Source: an uncultured Paracoccaceae bacterium
GTDB lineage: Bacteria; Pseudomonadota; Alphaproteobacteria; Rhodobacterales; Rhodobacteraceae
Length of the DNA: 64,000 nt
NCBI GenBank assembly: GCA_951812305.1
Contig: CATOSB010000019.1
Span: 1 to 64,000 of the forward strand
Reading direction: 5' to 3'
Part shown: piece by piece, positions 17,203 to 26,249 of the stretch
Position numbering within the stretch: position 1 is the first letter of the stretch
How the letters are laid out: each line of letters begins with the position of its first letter
The notes under the pieces: model-generated
What the model was told of the DNA's origin: nothing
The model's input: only the letters and a program-made list of their open reading frames with translations
Database searches by the model: none
Program-made: the position numbers and the translations under genes

Positions 17203-18392
17203 CTTACCACCCTTCAAAATTTCCGGATCTGATTTGACGTTTGTCTGATCTGTGTGATTCAAGGAGTCTCCACTGCTGATATTGGAGGCTGGTTTGTTGG
17301 GAAATGTTTGTTTTTCAGAGCTTTATTCGAAGGTTGAGGCGGATTTTCAGGACCGCTTGCTCGGGTATCACAAGTCGCGCCGGGAGGGATTGTGCATCAT
17401 AGCAAGCGTGATTTTGAACACGCGCAGCGTCAATCTGATGGAAAATGCGGCTGCTCTGCCCCGCGATATCGGCTCTGTGGACCACCGCTATCAATACATT
17501 TCGCGGGTTCTGGGCAATCCTCACATCGATACTGATGAGATCATGCAGGCCTATGTTGGTGAAATTTTCCGCCGCCAGTGTGAGGCCGGAGAAACGATTG
17601 TGGTGGCCCTTGATCAAAGCAAGCTCAACGAAGGGCATGAGGTTTTGATGTTATCGGTGCGGATGCGGGATCGGGCCCTCCCGGTCGCCTGGCGTGTACG
17701 CCAGACCAAAGGGCCGATTGGATGGCGCGTGCAACATGAGCTTTTGGAAGCAGTCCGCCCATGGCTCCCGGCGGATGCGCGTGTGTTGCTGGCGGGAGAT
17801 CGGTTTTATGGAACCGCCCGATTGGTCGCATGGTGCCAGGAGGCTGGATGGGACTACCGGCTGCGCATGAAGGGAAATATCACACTGCAACATCAGGGTG
17901 GCGAGATGATGACGCGCGAAATTGCCCAACTGATGCCCGAAGGGCTTGTAAACGCTGAGCTTTACGGAACGGGCGTCTTTAGCAACATTGGAGTGCTTCA
18001 CGAAGAGGGGCACAAAGAGCCTTGGATTATTGCCATGAATGCAGCACCGTCCGAGTACAAGGTGCTCGATTATGGAATGCGTTGGGGAATTGAAGCCATG
18101 TTCTCCGACTTCAAAACCCGGGGCTTTGAAATTACTCAAAGCCAGATCAAAAAGCCGGATCGATTGGCCCGCCTCATTTTGGTGCTGGCAATCGCCATGT
18201 ACTGGGCTGTTTCAACCGGAGCAAACGAAGAGCACCACGTCGCAATACGCGGCGAAAAAAGGGGATTCGAAAAGCCCGAAGGTCCTTATGCTCTCTCTTC
18301 AAGACAGGCCTTCGTGCTATCCGACGATGCCTCGCAGGTTATGCCAAAATCCCCAAGCTCTGGGATGTCTGGCTAAATTGAAGGGTGGTAAG
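17203..18392 (+). mobile_element. IS4-family element, copy A (1190 bp)
   Basis: The ends are the 15-bp inverted repeat CTTACCACCCTTCAA. Unlike the other three copies, its flanks do not match: GTCTTTGGCG on the left and AGTATGGATC on the right. It has therefore probably recombined with another copy or been involved in a deletion. Confidence 0.93.
17282..18376 (+). CDS. IS4-family transposase (copy A)
   Basis: A 364-residue DDE transposase and the reference for four copies. Asp111 (VALDQSKL), Asp173 (LAGDRFYG) and Glu271 form the triad. The IS4 signature Y-x2-R-x3-E-x6-K is present as Tyr264, Arg267, Glu271 and Lys278. The start is uncertain: TTG 17282 is used here, but CTG codons just upstream sit closer to an AAGGAG site. 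The C-terminal part is Ser-rich. Copies A, B, C and D encode the same protein. Confidence 0.93.
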   Translation: MEAGLLGNVCFSELYSKVEADFQDRLLGYHKSRREGLCIIASVILNTRSVNLMENAAALPRDIGSVDHRYQYISRVLGNPHIDTDEIMQAYVGEIFRRQCEAGETIVVALDQSKLNEGHEVLMLSVRMRDRALPVAWRVRQTKGPIGWRVQHELLEAVRPWLPADARVLLAGDRFYGTARLVAWCQEAGWDYRLRMKGNITLQHQGGEMMTREIAQLMPEGLVNAELYGTGVFSNIGVLHEEGHKEPWIIAMNAAPSEYKVLDYGMRWGIEAMFSDFKTRGFEITQSQIKKPDRLARLILVLAIAMYWAVSTGANEEHHVAIRGEKRGFEKPEGPYALSSRQAFVLSDDASQVMPKSPSSGMSG

Positions 18393-18439
18393 AGTATGGA
18401 TCCATCAGTCTCGCTTGACTCGGAGGCCCTAAAGGTGAA

Positions 18440-18490
18440 TTTCCCAATTTGGGAAACTCACTTGACTTTTCCCAATTTGGGAAATACGTT
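18440..18490 (+). promoter_or_regulatory. higBA promoter with two identical operators
   Basis: Two perfect palindromes TTTCCCAATTTGGGAAA lie at 18440-18456 and 18468-18484. A -35 box TTGACT (18462-18467) is followed by a spacer of exactly 17 bp, which is the second palindrome, and a weak -10 TACGTT (18485-18490). Antitoxin binding to the spacer would block polymerase directly, giving the usual autoregulation of the operon. Confidence 0.8.
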
Positions 18491-18547
18491 GGCTTCGTAG
18501 CGATGAATCAGCTAAGCGTGAAAGCTCAACGACAGGTACGCGCCCGG

Positions 18548-18844
18548 ATGAATATCATTGCTGTAAGAACGCTCCGCGACTTTTGGAGGGAGCATCCGCA
18601 GGCTGAAAAGCCCCTGCGGGTTTTGTACAACCGGCTGACCTCTCAGGATTGGGGCGGGCCACAGGAAATAAAGGACGCGTTTGGTACAACCGTGGATTTC
18701 GTTGGAGACAATCGGGTTATCTTCGATGTCTCCGGAAATAAGTACCGCCTCATTATCGCATTCGCATATGCTTACAAACGTGGGATGATCAAGTTTGTCG
18801 GAACACACGCAGAGTACGACAAGATCGATGCCGAGAAGGTGTAG
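18548..18844 (+). CDS. higB: HigB-type toxin (RelE superfamily mRNA interferase)
   Basis: A 98-residue protein beginning MNIIAVRTLRDFWREHP, the usual N-terminus of HigB toxins, with PLRVLYNRLTSQDWGGPQEIKDAFGT, GNKYRLIIAFAYAYKRGMIKFVGTHAEYDKIDAEKV as the RNase core. In the family it cleaves ribosome-bound mRNA. I prefer ATG 18548 because it matches the family N-terminus and leaves room for a leader after the promoter; ATG 18503 in the same frame would add 15 residues. The antitoxin starts 2 bp after the stop. The pair lies between two IS4 copies. Confidence 0.88.
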   Translation: MNIIAVRTLRDFWREHPQAEKPLRVLYNRLTSQDWGGPQEIKDAFGTTVDFVGDNRVIFDVSGNKYRLIIAFAYAYKRGMIKFVGTHAEYDKIDAEKV

Positions 18845-18846
18845 AA

Positions 18847-19251
18847 ATGGATATCAAACCAATCAGAACCGAAGAAGATTATGACTGGGCTCTCGCTGAG
18901 ATTGCACCCTATTTCGATGAGGTGCCTGCGAAGGGTACCGCTGAGGCAGACCGGTTTGATGTGCTTGCTGATCTGATCTCCGCCTATGAGGCCAAAAACC
19001 ATCCAATGGAGGCGCTTAATCCCGTCGATTTTATCGCGACCTTTATGGAGGAAAAGGGATTACAGCAAGGAGACTTTGCTGTCGTGGTTGGGTCCGTCTC
19101 CAGGGCATCTGAATTCCTGAATCGGAAGCGTCCACTTACGCTAAGCGCGGTTCAGAAAATTCATCAGGAATGGCGATTACCGGCAAGCGTCCTCATACAA
19201 CCTTACCATCTCGAGGAGGATAATGCGCCTCAGCAAGCGGTAGCAGGTTGA
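18847..19251 (+). CDS. higA: HigA-type antitoxin
   Basis: A 134-residue protein with the N-terminal HigA segment MDIKPIRTEEDYDWALAEI and PGT-like AEADRFDVLADLISAYEAK, followed by an HTH domain (GLQQGDFAVVVGSVSRASEFLNRKRPLTLSAVQKIHQEW, about residues 70-110). It neutralises HigB and should bind the palindromic operators upstream of the operon. Toxin-first order is normal for higBA. Both genes look intact. Confidence 0.9.
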   Translation: MDIKPIRTEEDYDWALAEIAPYFDEVPAKGTAEADRFDVLADLISAYEAKNHPMEALNPVDFIATFMEEKGLQQGDFAVVVGSVSRASEFLNRKRPLTLSAVQKIHQEWRLPASVLIQPYHLEEDNAPQQAVAG

Positions 19252-19577
19252 GAACGACACAGTAGAGACCTGCTTCGGGATCGAGACGTTCGCCGATTTT
19301 GTTCCCGCACCGACTGAATACGGGAACGAGAAGATATATGGTGCATGACGACAGCGACGATGTTCGCTTTTCCATTTGTGTGGCTTGCGCCAAGCATCAA
19401 CAACTTGTCACGTTTGTGGAGTTCCCACGCCTCACCTGATACGCGATGCTCGCTCTGCTTGGAAACTGGCAATGCCTGTTGTTCGAGCATGGATACGCCA
19501 GATCTGGGAAACGTCGTCAAGGCATTGATCCGCATTCAATACAATGAAGAGGATTACAATCAACACTAGGGCGGCCA
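19252..19577. other. Spacer after higBA, only weak ORF fragments
   Basis: About 330 bp between higA and IS4 copy B. On the minus strand a frame (about 19432-19587) encodes one hydrophobic segment (VVAALVLIVILFIVLNAD) and a polar tail; it is cut upstream by the IS and has no clear start on the far side. It may be a remnant of a small membrane protein. Nothing firmer is seen. Confidence 0.35.
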
Positions 19578-19587
19578 CTACAGCCCC

Positions 19588-20777
19588 CTTACCACCCTTC
19601 AAAATTTCCGGATCTGATTTGACGTTTGTCTGATCTGTGTGATTCAAGGAGTCTCCACTGCTGATATTGGAGGCTGGTTTGTTGGGAAATGTTTGTTTTT
19701 CAGAGCTTTATTCGAAGGTTGAGGCGGATTTTCAGGACCGCTTGCTCGGGTATCACAAGTCGCGCCGGGAGGGATTGTGCATCATAGCAAGCGTGATTTT
19801 GAACACGCGCAGCGTCAATCTGATGGAAAATGCGGCTGCTCTGCCCCGCGATATCGGCTCTGTGGACCACCGCTATCAATACATTTCGCGGGTTCTGGGC
19901 AATCCTCACATCGATACTGATGAGATCATGCAGGCCTATGTTGGTGAAATTTTCCGCCGCCAGTGTGAGGCCGGAGAAACGATTGTGGTGGCCCTTGATC
20001 AAAGCAAGCTCAACGAAGGGCATGAGGTTTTGATGTTATCGGTGCGGATGCGGGATCGGGCCCTCCCGGTCGCCTGGCGTGTACGCCAGACCAAAGGGCC
20101 GATTGGATGGCGCGTGCAACATGAGCTTTTGGAAGCAGTCCGCCCATGGCTCCCGGCGGATGCGCGTGTGTTGCTGGCGGGAGATCGGTTTTATGGAACC
20201 GCCCGATTGGTCGCATGGTGCCAGGAGGCTGGATGGGACTACCGGCTGCGCATGAAGGGAAATATCACACTGCAACATCAGGGTGGCGAGATGATGACGC
20301 GCGAAATTGCCCAACTGATGCCCGAAGGGCTTGTAAACGCTGAGCTTTACGGAACGGGCGTCTTTAGCAACATTGGAGTGCTTCACGAAGAGGGGCACAA
20401 AGAGCCTTGGATTATTGCCATGAATGCAGCACCGTCCGAGTACAAGGTGCTCGATTATGGAATGCGTTGGGGAATTGAAGCCATGTTCTCCGACTTCAAA
20501 ACCCGGGGCTTTGAAATTACTCAAAGCCAGATCAAAAAGCCGGATCGATTGGCCCGCCTCATTTTGGTGCTGGCAATCGCCATGTACTGGGCTGTTTCAA
20601 CCGGAGCAAACGAAGAGCACCACGTCGCAATACGCGGCGAAAAAAGGGGATTCGAAAAGCCCGAAGGTCCTTATGCTCTCTCTTCAAGACAGGCCTTCGT
20701 GCTATCCGACGATGCCTCGCAGGTTATGCCAAAATCCCCAAGCTCTGGGATGTCTGGCTAAATTGAAGGGTGGTAAG
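19588..20777 (+). mobile_element. IS4-family element, copy B (1190 bp)
   Basis: A perfect 10-bp target duplication, CTACAGCCCC, at 19578-19587 and 20778-20787 marks a simple insertion. Confidence 0.95.
19667..20761 (+). CDS. IS4-family transposase (copy B)
   Basis: Full-length, with the same protein as copy A; catalytic residues and YREK signature are intact. Confidence 0.93.
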   Translation: MEAGLLGNVCFSELYSKVEADFQDRLLGYHKSRREGLCIIASVILNTRSVNLMENAAALPRDIGSVDHRYQYISRVLGNPHIDTDEIMQAYVGEIFRRQCEAGETIVVALDQSKLNEGHEVLMLSVRMRDRALPVAWRVRQTKGPIGWRVQHELLEAVRPWLPADARVLLAGDRFYGTARLVAWCQEAGWDYRLRMKGNITLQHQGGEMMTREIAQLMPEGLVNAELYGTGVFSNIGVLHEEGHKEPWIIAMNAAPSEYKVLDYGMRWGIEAMFSDFKTRGFEITQSQIKKPDRLARLILVLAIAMYWAVSTGANEEHHVAIRGEKRGFEKPEGPYALSSRQAFVLSDDASQVMPKSPSSGMSG

Positions 20778-20787
20778 CTACAGCCCC

Positions 20788-21078
20788 ACAACTCTATTGA
20801 TGGCCCCTAATGAAATCATAAACGCAGAACGGATTGTTGCCGAGCCAACTGAAACGGTACCAGGTCTAGAGCTTTTAGATCATGAATTGTCAGCAGTGCC
20901 CTATCCTGACATCGACAAAGGCATCGGTCTTTACGCCGGCTACAGCGATGGTGAGATGGGTCAGCATCGCTCTTCCGGACAAAGTCGGTCATTTACGAGC
21001 ATGAGGAGCTCATGCGGCCAGACCGGGAAGGTGACTAGCGCTTCAATACTTCTCGAAGCTTGGATTGTAATCCTGACT
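20788..21078 (+). other. Spacer with a possible truncated ORF
   Basis: About 290 bp between IS4 copy B and IS66 copy 4. A plus-strand frame from ATG 20803 (MAPNEIINAERIVAEPTE...) runs for about 90 codons into the IS66. It has no recognisable motif and composition is unremarkable, so it may be a gene remnant cut by the IS or chance. Confidence 0.3.
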
Positions 21079-22679
21079 GTAACTCCCAAGCACCCCCCAC
21101 GTTTGAGTGTTATTGTCAGTTTTATGGTGAGTCGAATTTGCCATTTTGCGCGTGTTTTTTTTCTTTCTTGTCTGAATTCTGTGGCGCCGGGTTGATTTCT
21201 CTGAATCAGTGGTGGGATGGATCAGGTTGCCGCCCTTGAACAACTTCTCGCCACGGCTCTGCGTCGGATCGCTGAGCTTGAAGCTGCGTTGGCGAGCATG
21301 GCGGAAGAGATCACGGACCTGCGCCGACAGTTGGCCAAGAACAGCAGCAATAGCAGCAAGCCCCCTTCAAGTGATAGCCTGAAGAAGCCAGCCCCGCGCA
21401 GCCTGCGTGGCAAATCCGGAAAGAAAAGTGGCGGCCAAGTTGGCCACCGGGGCGACACCCTGCGCCAGACGTCAACACCCGACTTTGTCGAACGGCATGA
21501 GGCGACGCATTGCAGCGCCTGTCAGAGCGCCCTGACGGCGGAGATGGTGAAAGGGATCGAGAAGCGTCAGGTGTTCGACTTGCCTGCGCCACGCCTGGAG
21601 GTCACCGAGCATCAGGCGGCGGTTTATTGTTGCGACCATTGTCGAGCCACGACGACGGCTGGCTTTCCCGATGGCGTGGCCGCGCATGTGCAATATGGCA
21701 CGCGCATGCGGGCAGTGGCGGTCTATTGCAATGTTCAGCAGCTGATACCCGAGGATCGGGTCTGCCAGCTTATGCGCGACCTGTTTGGGGCCACCAGCTT
21801 GTGCGCGGCCAGCGTGACCAACTGGACGCGCGGCGCGGCAAATAAGATGGGTGTCGTGGTTGAACACATTCTCGCCCGGCTTGCCGAAGGCGGCGTTCGG
21901 CATCTGGACGAGACCGGACTTCGTGTTGCCGGCAAGCTGCACTGGCTGCACACGATCTGCGATACCGCCTTCACCCATTACCGCATCAGCGCCAAACGCG
22001 GTGCTGTTCCAACCTTCCTGACCGGCGGGACGATCATTCATGATCACTGGAAACCCTACTACGCCCATATGAGCGGAGTGGACGCCCACGCCCTCTGCGG
22101 GGCGCATCACTTGCGCGAACTCAAGGCCATCGAAGAGATCGAAAAAGAGCCTTGGGCGACGGAGATGAGCGCAGTGCTTCATAGCGCCAATCAGCTCAGA
22201 TGCGCGGCTCAGGATCAAGGCGAGACCGAACTCCCGGAACTGGTTCGCCAGGGTATAGTCACCAGATACATGGCGATCCTCGCCAAGGGGCTCGCCTTCC
22301 ACGAACGCCGGCCCCCGCTGGCCAAAAGCCCCGGCACCCGCGGCCGAAAAGCCAGGCGGCCAGGCCACAACCTGCTCCTCCGCCTGCGTGACTACCGCGA
22401 TGACGTTTTGCGATTCATCGCCGACTTCGCGGTCCCATTCACAAACAATCAGGCCGAACAGGACCTGCGCATGATGAAGCTGCGCATGAAAATCTCGGGC
22501 ACCTTCCGCACCCTCGAGGGCGCGCGGGTCTTCGCCGACATCAGGTCCGTCATCTCGACGGCCAGAAAACACCGGTTCAACATCCTGGAAATCCTGACCC
22601 TGTCACCACCTCAGATCATCGCACGGCTCTGACGGAACAAAACCCCGCAACCCTATCGGACAGGGTGCTTGGGAGTTAC
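21079..22679 (+). mobile_element. IS66-family element, copy 4 (1601 bp)
   Basis: Both terminal repeats are present. The left flank is TCCTGACT; the right tip abuts internal sequence of another IS66 (copy 5) with no target duplication, which points to a deletion after insertion. Confidence 0.93.
21217..22632 (+). CDS. IS66-family transposase (copy 4)
   Basis: Full-length, 471 residues. Typing residues are Arg365 and Arg453, like copy 1, with a private Gly54-to-Ser change in the linker. Confidence 0.95.
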   Translation: MDQVAALEQLLATALRRIAELEAALASMAEEITDLRRQLAKNSSNSSKPPSSDSLKKPAPRSLRGKSGKKSGGQVGHRGDTLRQTSTPDFVERHEATHCSACQSALTAEMVKGIEKRQVFDLPAPRLEVTEHQAAVYCCDHCRATTTAGFPDGVAAHVQYGTRMRAVAVYCNVQQLIPEDRVCQLMRDLFGATSLCAASVTNWTRGAANKMGVVVEHILARLAEGGVRHLDETGLRVAGKLHWLHTICDTAFTHYRISAKRGAVPTFLTGGTIIHDHWKPYYAHMSGVDAHALCGAHHLRELKAIEEIEKEPWATEMSAVLHSANQLRCAAQDQGETELPELVRQGIVTRYMAILAKGLAFHERRPPLAKSPGTRGRKARRPGHNLLLRLRDYRDDVLRFIADFAVPFTNNQAEQDLRMMKLRMKISGTFRTLEGARVFADIRSVISTARKHRFNILEILTLSPPQIIARL

Positions 22680-24196
22680 CTTTCTTGTCTGAATTCTGTG
22701 GCGCCGGGTTGATTTCTCTGAATCAGTGGTGGGATGGATCAGGTTGCCGCCCTTGAACAACTTCTCGCCACGGCTCTGCGTCGGATCGCTGAGCTTGAAG
22801 CTGCGTTGGCGAGCATGGCGGAAGAGATCACGGACCTGCGCCGACAGTTGGCCAAGAACAGCAGCAATAGCAGCAAGCCCCCTTCAAGTGATGGCCTGAA
22901 GAAGCCAGCCCCGCGCAGCCTGCGTGGCAAATCCGGAAAGAAAAGTGGCGGCCAAGTTGGCCACCGGGGCGACACCCTGCGCCAGACGTCAACACCCGAC
23001 TTTGTCGAACGGCATGAGGCGACGCATTGCAGCGCCTGTCAGAGCGCCCTGACGGCGGAGATGGTGAAAGGGATCGAGAAGCGTCAGGTGTTCGACTTGC
23101 CTGCGCCACGCCTGGAGGTCACCGAGCATCAGGCGGCGGTTTATTGTTGCGACCATTGTCGAGCCACGACGACGGCTGGCTTTCCCGATGGCGTGGCCGC
23201 GCATGTGCAATATGGCACGCGCATGCGGGCAGTGGCGGTCTATTGCAATGTTCAGCAGCTGATACCCGAGGATCGGGTCTGCCAGCTTATGCGCGACCTG
23301 TTTGGGGCCACCAGCTTGTGCGCGGCCAGCGTGACCAACTGGACGCGCGGCGCGGCAAATAAGATGGGTGTCGTGGTTGAACACATTCTCGCCCGGCTTG
23401 CCGAAGGCGGCGTTCGGCATCTGGACGAGACCGGACTTCGTGTTGCCGGCAAGCTGCACTGGCTGCACACGATCTGCGATACCGCCTTCACCCATTACCG
23501 CATCAGCGCCAAACGCGGTGCTGTTCCAACCTTCCTGACCGGCGGGACGATCATTCATGATCACTGGAAACCCTACTACGCCCATATGAGCGGAGTGGAC
23601 GCCCACGTCCTCTGCGGGGCGCATCACTTGCGCGAACTCAAGGCCATCGAAGAGATCGAAAAAGAGCCTTGGGCGACGGAGATGAGCGCAGTGCTTCATA
23701 GCGCCAATCAGCTCAGATGCGCGGCTCAGGATCAAGGCGAGACCGAACTCCCGGAACTGGTTCGCCAGGGTATAGTCACCAGATACATGGCGATCCTCGC
23801 CAAGGGGCTCGCCTTCCACGAACGCCAGCCCCCGCTGGCCAAAAGCCCCGGCACCCGCGGCCGAAAAGCCAGGCGGCCAGGCCACAACCTGCTCCTCCGC
23901 CTGCGTGACTACCGCGATGACGTTTTGCGATTCATCGCCGACTTCGCGGTCCCATTCACAAACAATCAGGCCGAACAGGACCTGCGCATGATGAAGCTGC
24001 GCATGAAAATCTCGGGCACCTTCCGCACCCTCGAGGGCGCGCGGGTCTTCGCCGACATCAGGTCCGTCATCTCGACGGCCAGAAAACACGGGTTCAACAT
24101 CCTGGAAATCCTGACCCTGTCACCACCTCAGATCATCGCACGGCTCTGACGGAACAAAACCCCGCAACCCTATCGGACAGGGTGCTTGGGAGTTAC
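22680..24196 (+). mobile_element. IS66-family element, copy 5, missing left 84 bp
   Basis: It starts at what is base 85 of an intact copy, so the left inverted repeat and part of the leader are gone; the right repeat is intact. The right flank is GAAATAAG, with no partner in the window. It cannot move on its own, although its transposase gene is complete. Confidence 0.92.
22734..24149 (+). CDS. IS66-family transposase (copy 5)
   Basis: Full-length, 471 residues. Typing residues are Gln365 and Gly453 as in copy 3, plus a private Ala292-to-Val change. The promoter region upstream is truncated and replaced by the end of copy 4. Confidence 0.93.
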   Translation: MDQVAALEQLLATALRRIAELEAALASMAEEITDLRRQLAKNSSNSSKPPSSDGLKKPAPRSLRGKSGKKSGGQVGHRGDTLRQTSTPDFVERHEATHCSACQSALTAEMVKGIEKRQVFDLPAPRLEVTEHQAAVYCCDHCRATTTAGFPDGVAAHVQYGTRMRAVAVYCNVQQLIPEDRVCQLMRDLFGATSLCAASVTNWTRGAANKMGVVVEHILARLAEGGVRHLDETGLRVAGKLHWLHTICDTAFTHYRISAKRGAVPTFLTGGTIIHDHWKPYYAHMSGVDAHVLCGAHHLRELKAIEEIEKEPWATEMSAVLHSANQLRCAAQDQGETELPELVRQGIVTRYMAILAKGLAFHERQPPLAKSPGTRGRKARRPGHNLLLRLRDYRDDVLRFIADFAVPFTNNQAEQDLRMMKLRMKISGTFRTLEGARVFADIRSVISTARKHGFNILEILTLSPPQIIARL

Positions 24197-24505
24197 GAAA
24201 TAAGTCAGGTCTGCCAACGCCACGAACGGCGCCATTGCCGCCGCAAACTTTGCGTCTCCTGCCCCGATGGCACCGATGATGTTCAGCGCAAAGCCGATGA
24301 TCAGAATGACCAACAGATGAAGCCAACGCCAGCCCCAGTCCGGCCAGCCCAGCGCGATAAAGCCAACAACCGCAAACACCGCGACCAGCGCAAGCACTGC
24401 CTTATTCGGGATCTTCATGAATTTCAGATCGCTCCAGGCAACCCAAAGACAGATGGGAAGCGCAAAGGGCAGGAACCAGAGAGCCTGGGTATCGGTCAGA
24501 AACAT
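24197..24505 (-). pseudogene. A24 prepilin peptidase (CpaA/TadV type), C-terminus lost to IS66
   Basis: The first 103 codons of a type IV/Flp prepilin peptidase. The membrane segments and both aspartate motifs are present: WVAWSDLKFMKIPN (about residues 22-35) and the GAGDAKF motif (about 83-89). The enzyme is normally about 165 residues, so the last two or more membrane segments are missing, and the frame runs into IS66 copy 5. It would have matured Flp pilin in the tad locus whose lipoprotein genes lie upstream on the same strand. Probably non-functional. Confidence 0.85.
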
Positions 24506-24597
24506 AAACGCGGTCTTCTTTTCGTTGTTACTGCGTTTCGAGCCAAATTTGACCCGGAATTTTGCCTGGAAACTGGCGCAACTTGTTGAAGTTGTGT

Positions 24598-24609
24598 GCG
24601 TTTCGAAAT
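24598..24609. repeat. Left arm of a palindrome split by IS66 copy 6
   Basis: GCGTTTCGAAAT pairs with ATTTCGAAACGC at 26238-26249. Without the IS66 the loop would be about 19 bp. In the original operon the hairpin lay between the TPR lipoprotein gene and the prepilin peptidase gene, where it could attenuate transcription. Confidence 0.7.
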
Positions 24610-24620
24610 CAAGATTCTAC

Positions 24621-26221
24621 GTAACTCCCAAGCACCCCCCACGTTTGAGTGTTATTGTCAGTTTTATGGTGAGTCGAATTTGCCATTTTGCGCGTGTTTT
24701 TTTTCTTTCTTGTCTGAATTCTGTGGCGCCGGGTTGATTTCTCTGAATCAGTGGTGGGATGGATCAGGTTGCCGCCCTTGAACAACTTCTCGCCACGGCT
24801 CTGCGTCGGATCGCTGAGCTTGAAGCTGCGTTGGCGAGCATGGCGGAAGAGATCACGGACCTGCGCCGACAGTTGGCCAAGAACAGCAGCAATAGCAGCA
24901 AGCCCCCTTCAAGTGATGGCCTGAAGAAGCCAGCCCCGCGCAGCCTGCGTGGCAAATCCGGAAAGAAAAGTGGCGGCCAAGTTGGCCACCGGGGCGACAC
25001 CCTGCGCCAGACGTCAACACCCGACTTTGTCGAACGGCATGAGGCGACGCATTGCAGCGCCTGTCAGAGCGCCCTGACGGCGGAGATGGTGAAAGGGATC
25101 GAGAAGCGTCAGGTGTTCGACTTGCCTGCGCCACGCCTGGAGGTCACCGAGCATCAGGCGGCGGTTTATTGTTGCGACCATTGTCGAGCCACGACGACGG
25201 CTGGCTTTCCCGATGGCGTGGCCGCGCATGTGCAATATGGCACGCGCATGCGGGCAGTGGCGGTCTATTGCAATGTTCAGCAGCTGATACCCGAGGATCG
25301 GGTCTGCCAGCTTATGCGCGACCTGTTTGGGGCCACCAGCTTGTGCGCGGCCAGCGTGACCAACTGGACGCGCGGCGCGGCAAATAAGATGGGTGTCGTG
25401 GTTGAACACATTCTCGCCCGGCTTGCCGAAGGCGGCGTTCGGCATCTGGACGAGACCGGACTTCGTGTTGCCGGCAAGCTGCACTGGCTGCACACGATCT
25501 GCGATACCGCCTTCACCCATTACCGCATCAGCGCCAAACGCGGTGCTGTTCCAACCTTCCTGACCGGCGGGACGATCATTCATGATCACTGGAAACCCTA
25601 CTACGCCCATATGAGCGGAGTGGACGCCCACGCCCTCTGCGGGGCGCATCACTTGCGCGAACTCAAGGCCATCGAAGAGATCGAAAAAGAGCCTTGGGCG
25701 ACGGAGATGAGCGCAGTGCTTCATAGCGCCAATCAGCTCAGATGCGCGGCTCAGGATCAAGGCGAGACCGAACTCCCGGAACTGGTTCGCCAGGGTATAG
25801 TCACCAGATACATGGCGATCCTCGCCAAGGGGCTCGCCTTCCACGAACGCCAGCCCCCGCTGGCCAAAAGCCCCGGCACCCGCGGCCGAAAAGCCAGGCG
25901 GCCAGGCCACAACCTGCTCCTCCGCCTGCGTGACTACCGCGATGACGTTTTGCGATTCATCGCCGACTTCGCGGTCCCATTCACAAACAATCAGGCCGAA
26001 CAGGACCTGCGCATGATGAAGCTGCGCATGAAAATCTCGGGCACCTTCCGCACCCTCGAGGGCGCGCGGGTCTTCGCCGACATCAGGTCCGTCATCTCGA
26101 CGGCCAGAAAACACCGGTTCAACATCCTGGAAATCCTGACCCTGTCACCACCTCAGATCATCGCACGGCTCTGACGGAACAAAACCCCGCAACCCTATCG
26201 GACAGGGTGCTTGGGAGTTAC
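24621..26221 (+). mobile_element. IS66-family element, copy 6 (1601 bp)
   Basis: Complete, with a perfect 8-bp duplication GATTCTAC (24613-24620 and 26222-26229). It sits exactly in the loop of an inverted repeat. Confidence 0.96.
24759..26174 (+). CDS. IS66-family transposase (copy 6)
   Basis: Full-length, 471 residues, same protein as copies 2 and 8 (Gln365, Arg453). Confidence 0.95.
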   Translation: MDQVAALEQLLATALRRIAELEAALASMAEEITDLRRQLAKNSSNSSKPPSSDGLKKPAPRSLRGKSGKKSGGQVGHRGDTLRQTSTPDFVERHEATHCSACQSALTAEMVKGIEKRQVFDLPAPRLEVTEHQAAVYCCDHCRATTTAGFPDGVAAHVQYGTRMRAVAVYCNVQQLIPEDRVCQLMRDLFGATSLCAASVTNWTRGAANKMGVVVEHILARLAEGGVRHLDETGLRVAGKLHWLHTICDTAFTHYRISAKRGAVPTFLTGGTIIHDHWKPYYAHMSGVDAHALCGAHHLRELKAIEEIEKEPWATEMSAVLHSANQLRCAAQDQGETELPELVRQGIVTRYMAILAKGLAFHERQPPLAKSPGTRGRKARRPGHNLLLRLRDYRDDVLRFIADFAVPFTNNQAEQDLRMMKLRMKISGTFRTLEGARVFADIRSVISTARKHRFNILEILTLSPPQIIARL

Positions 26222-26237
26222 GATTCTACACAACTGA

Positions 26238-26249
26238 ATTTCGAAACGC
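26238..26249. repeat. Right arm of a palindrome split by IS66 copy 6
   Basis: ATTTCGAAACGC, complementary to 24598-24609. It directly follows the stop of the TPR lipoprotein gene. Confidence 0.7.

Noticed and set aside
17203..20777. Composite transposon: two direct IS4 copies around higBA
   Set aside because: Copy B has its own 10-bp duplication, and the outer flanks of A and B do not match, so the block did not move as a unit.
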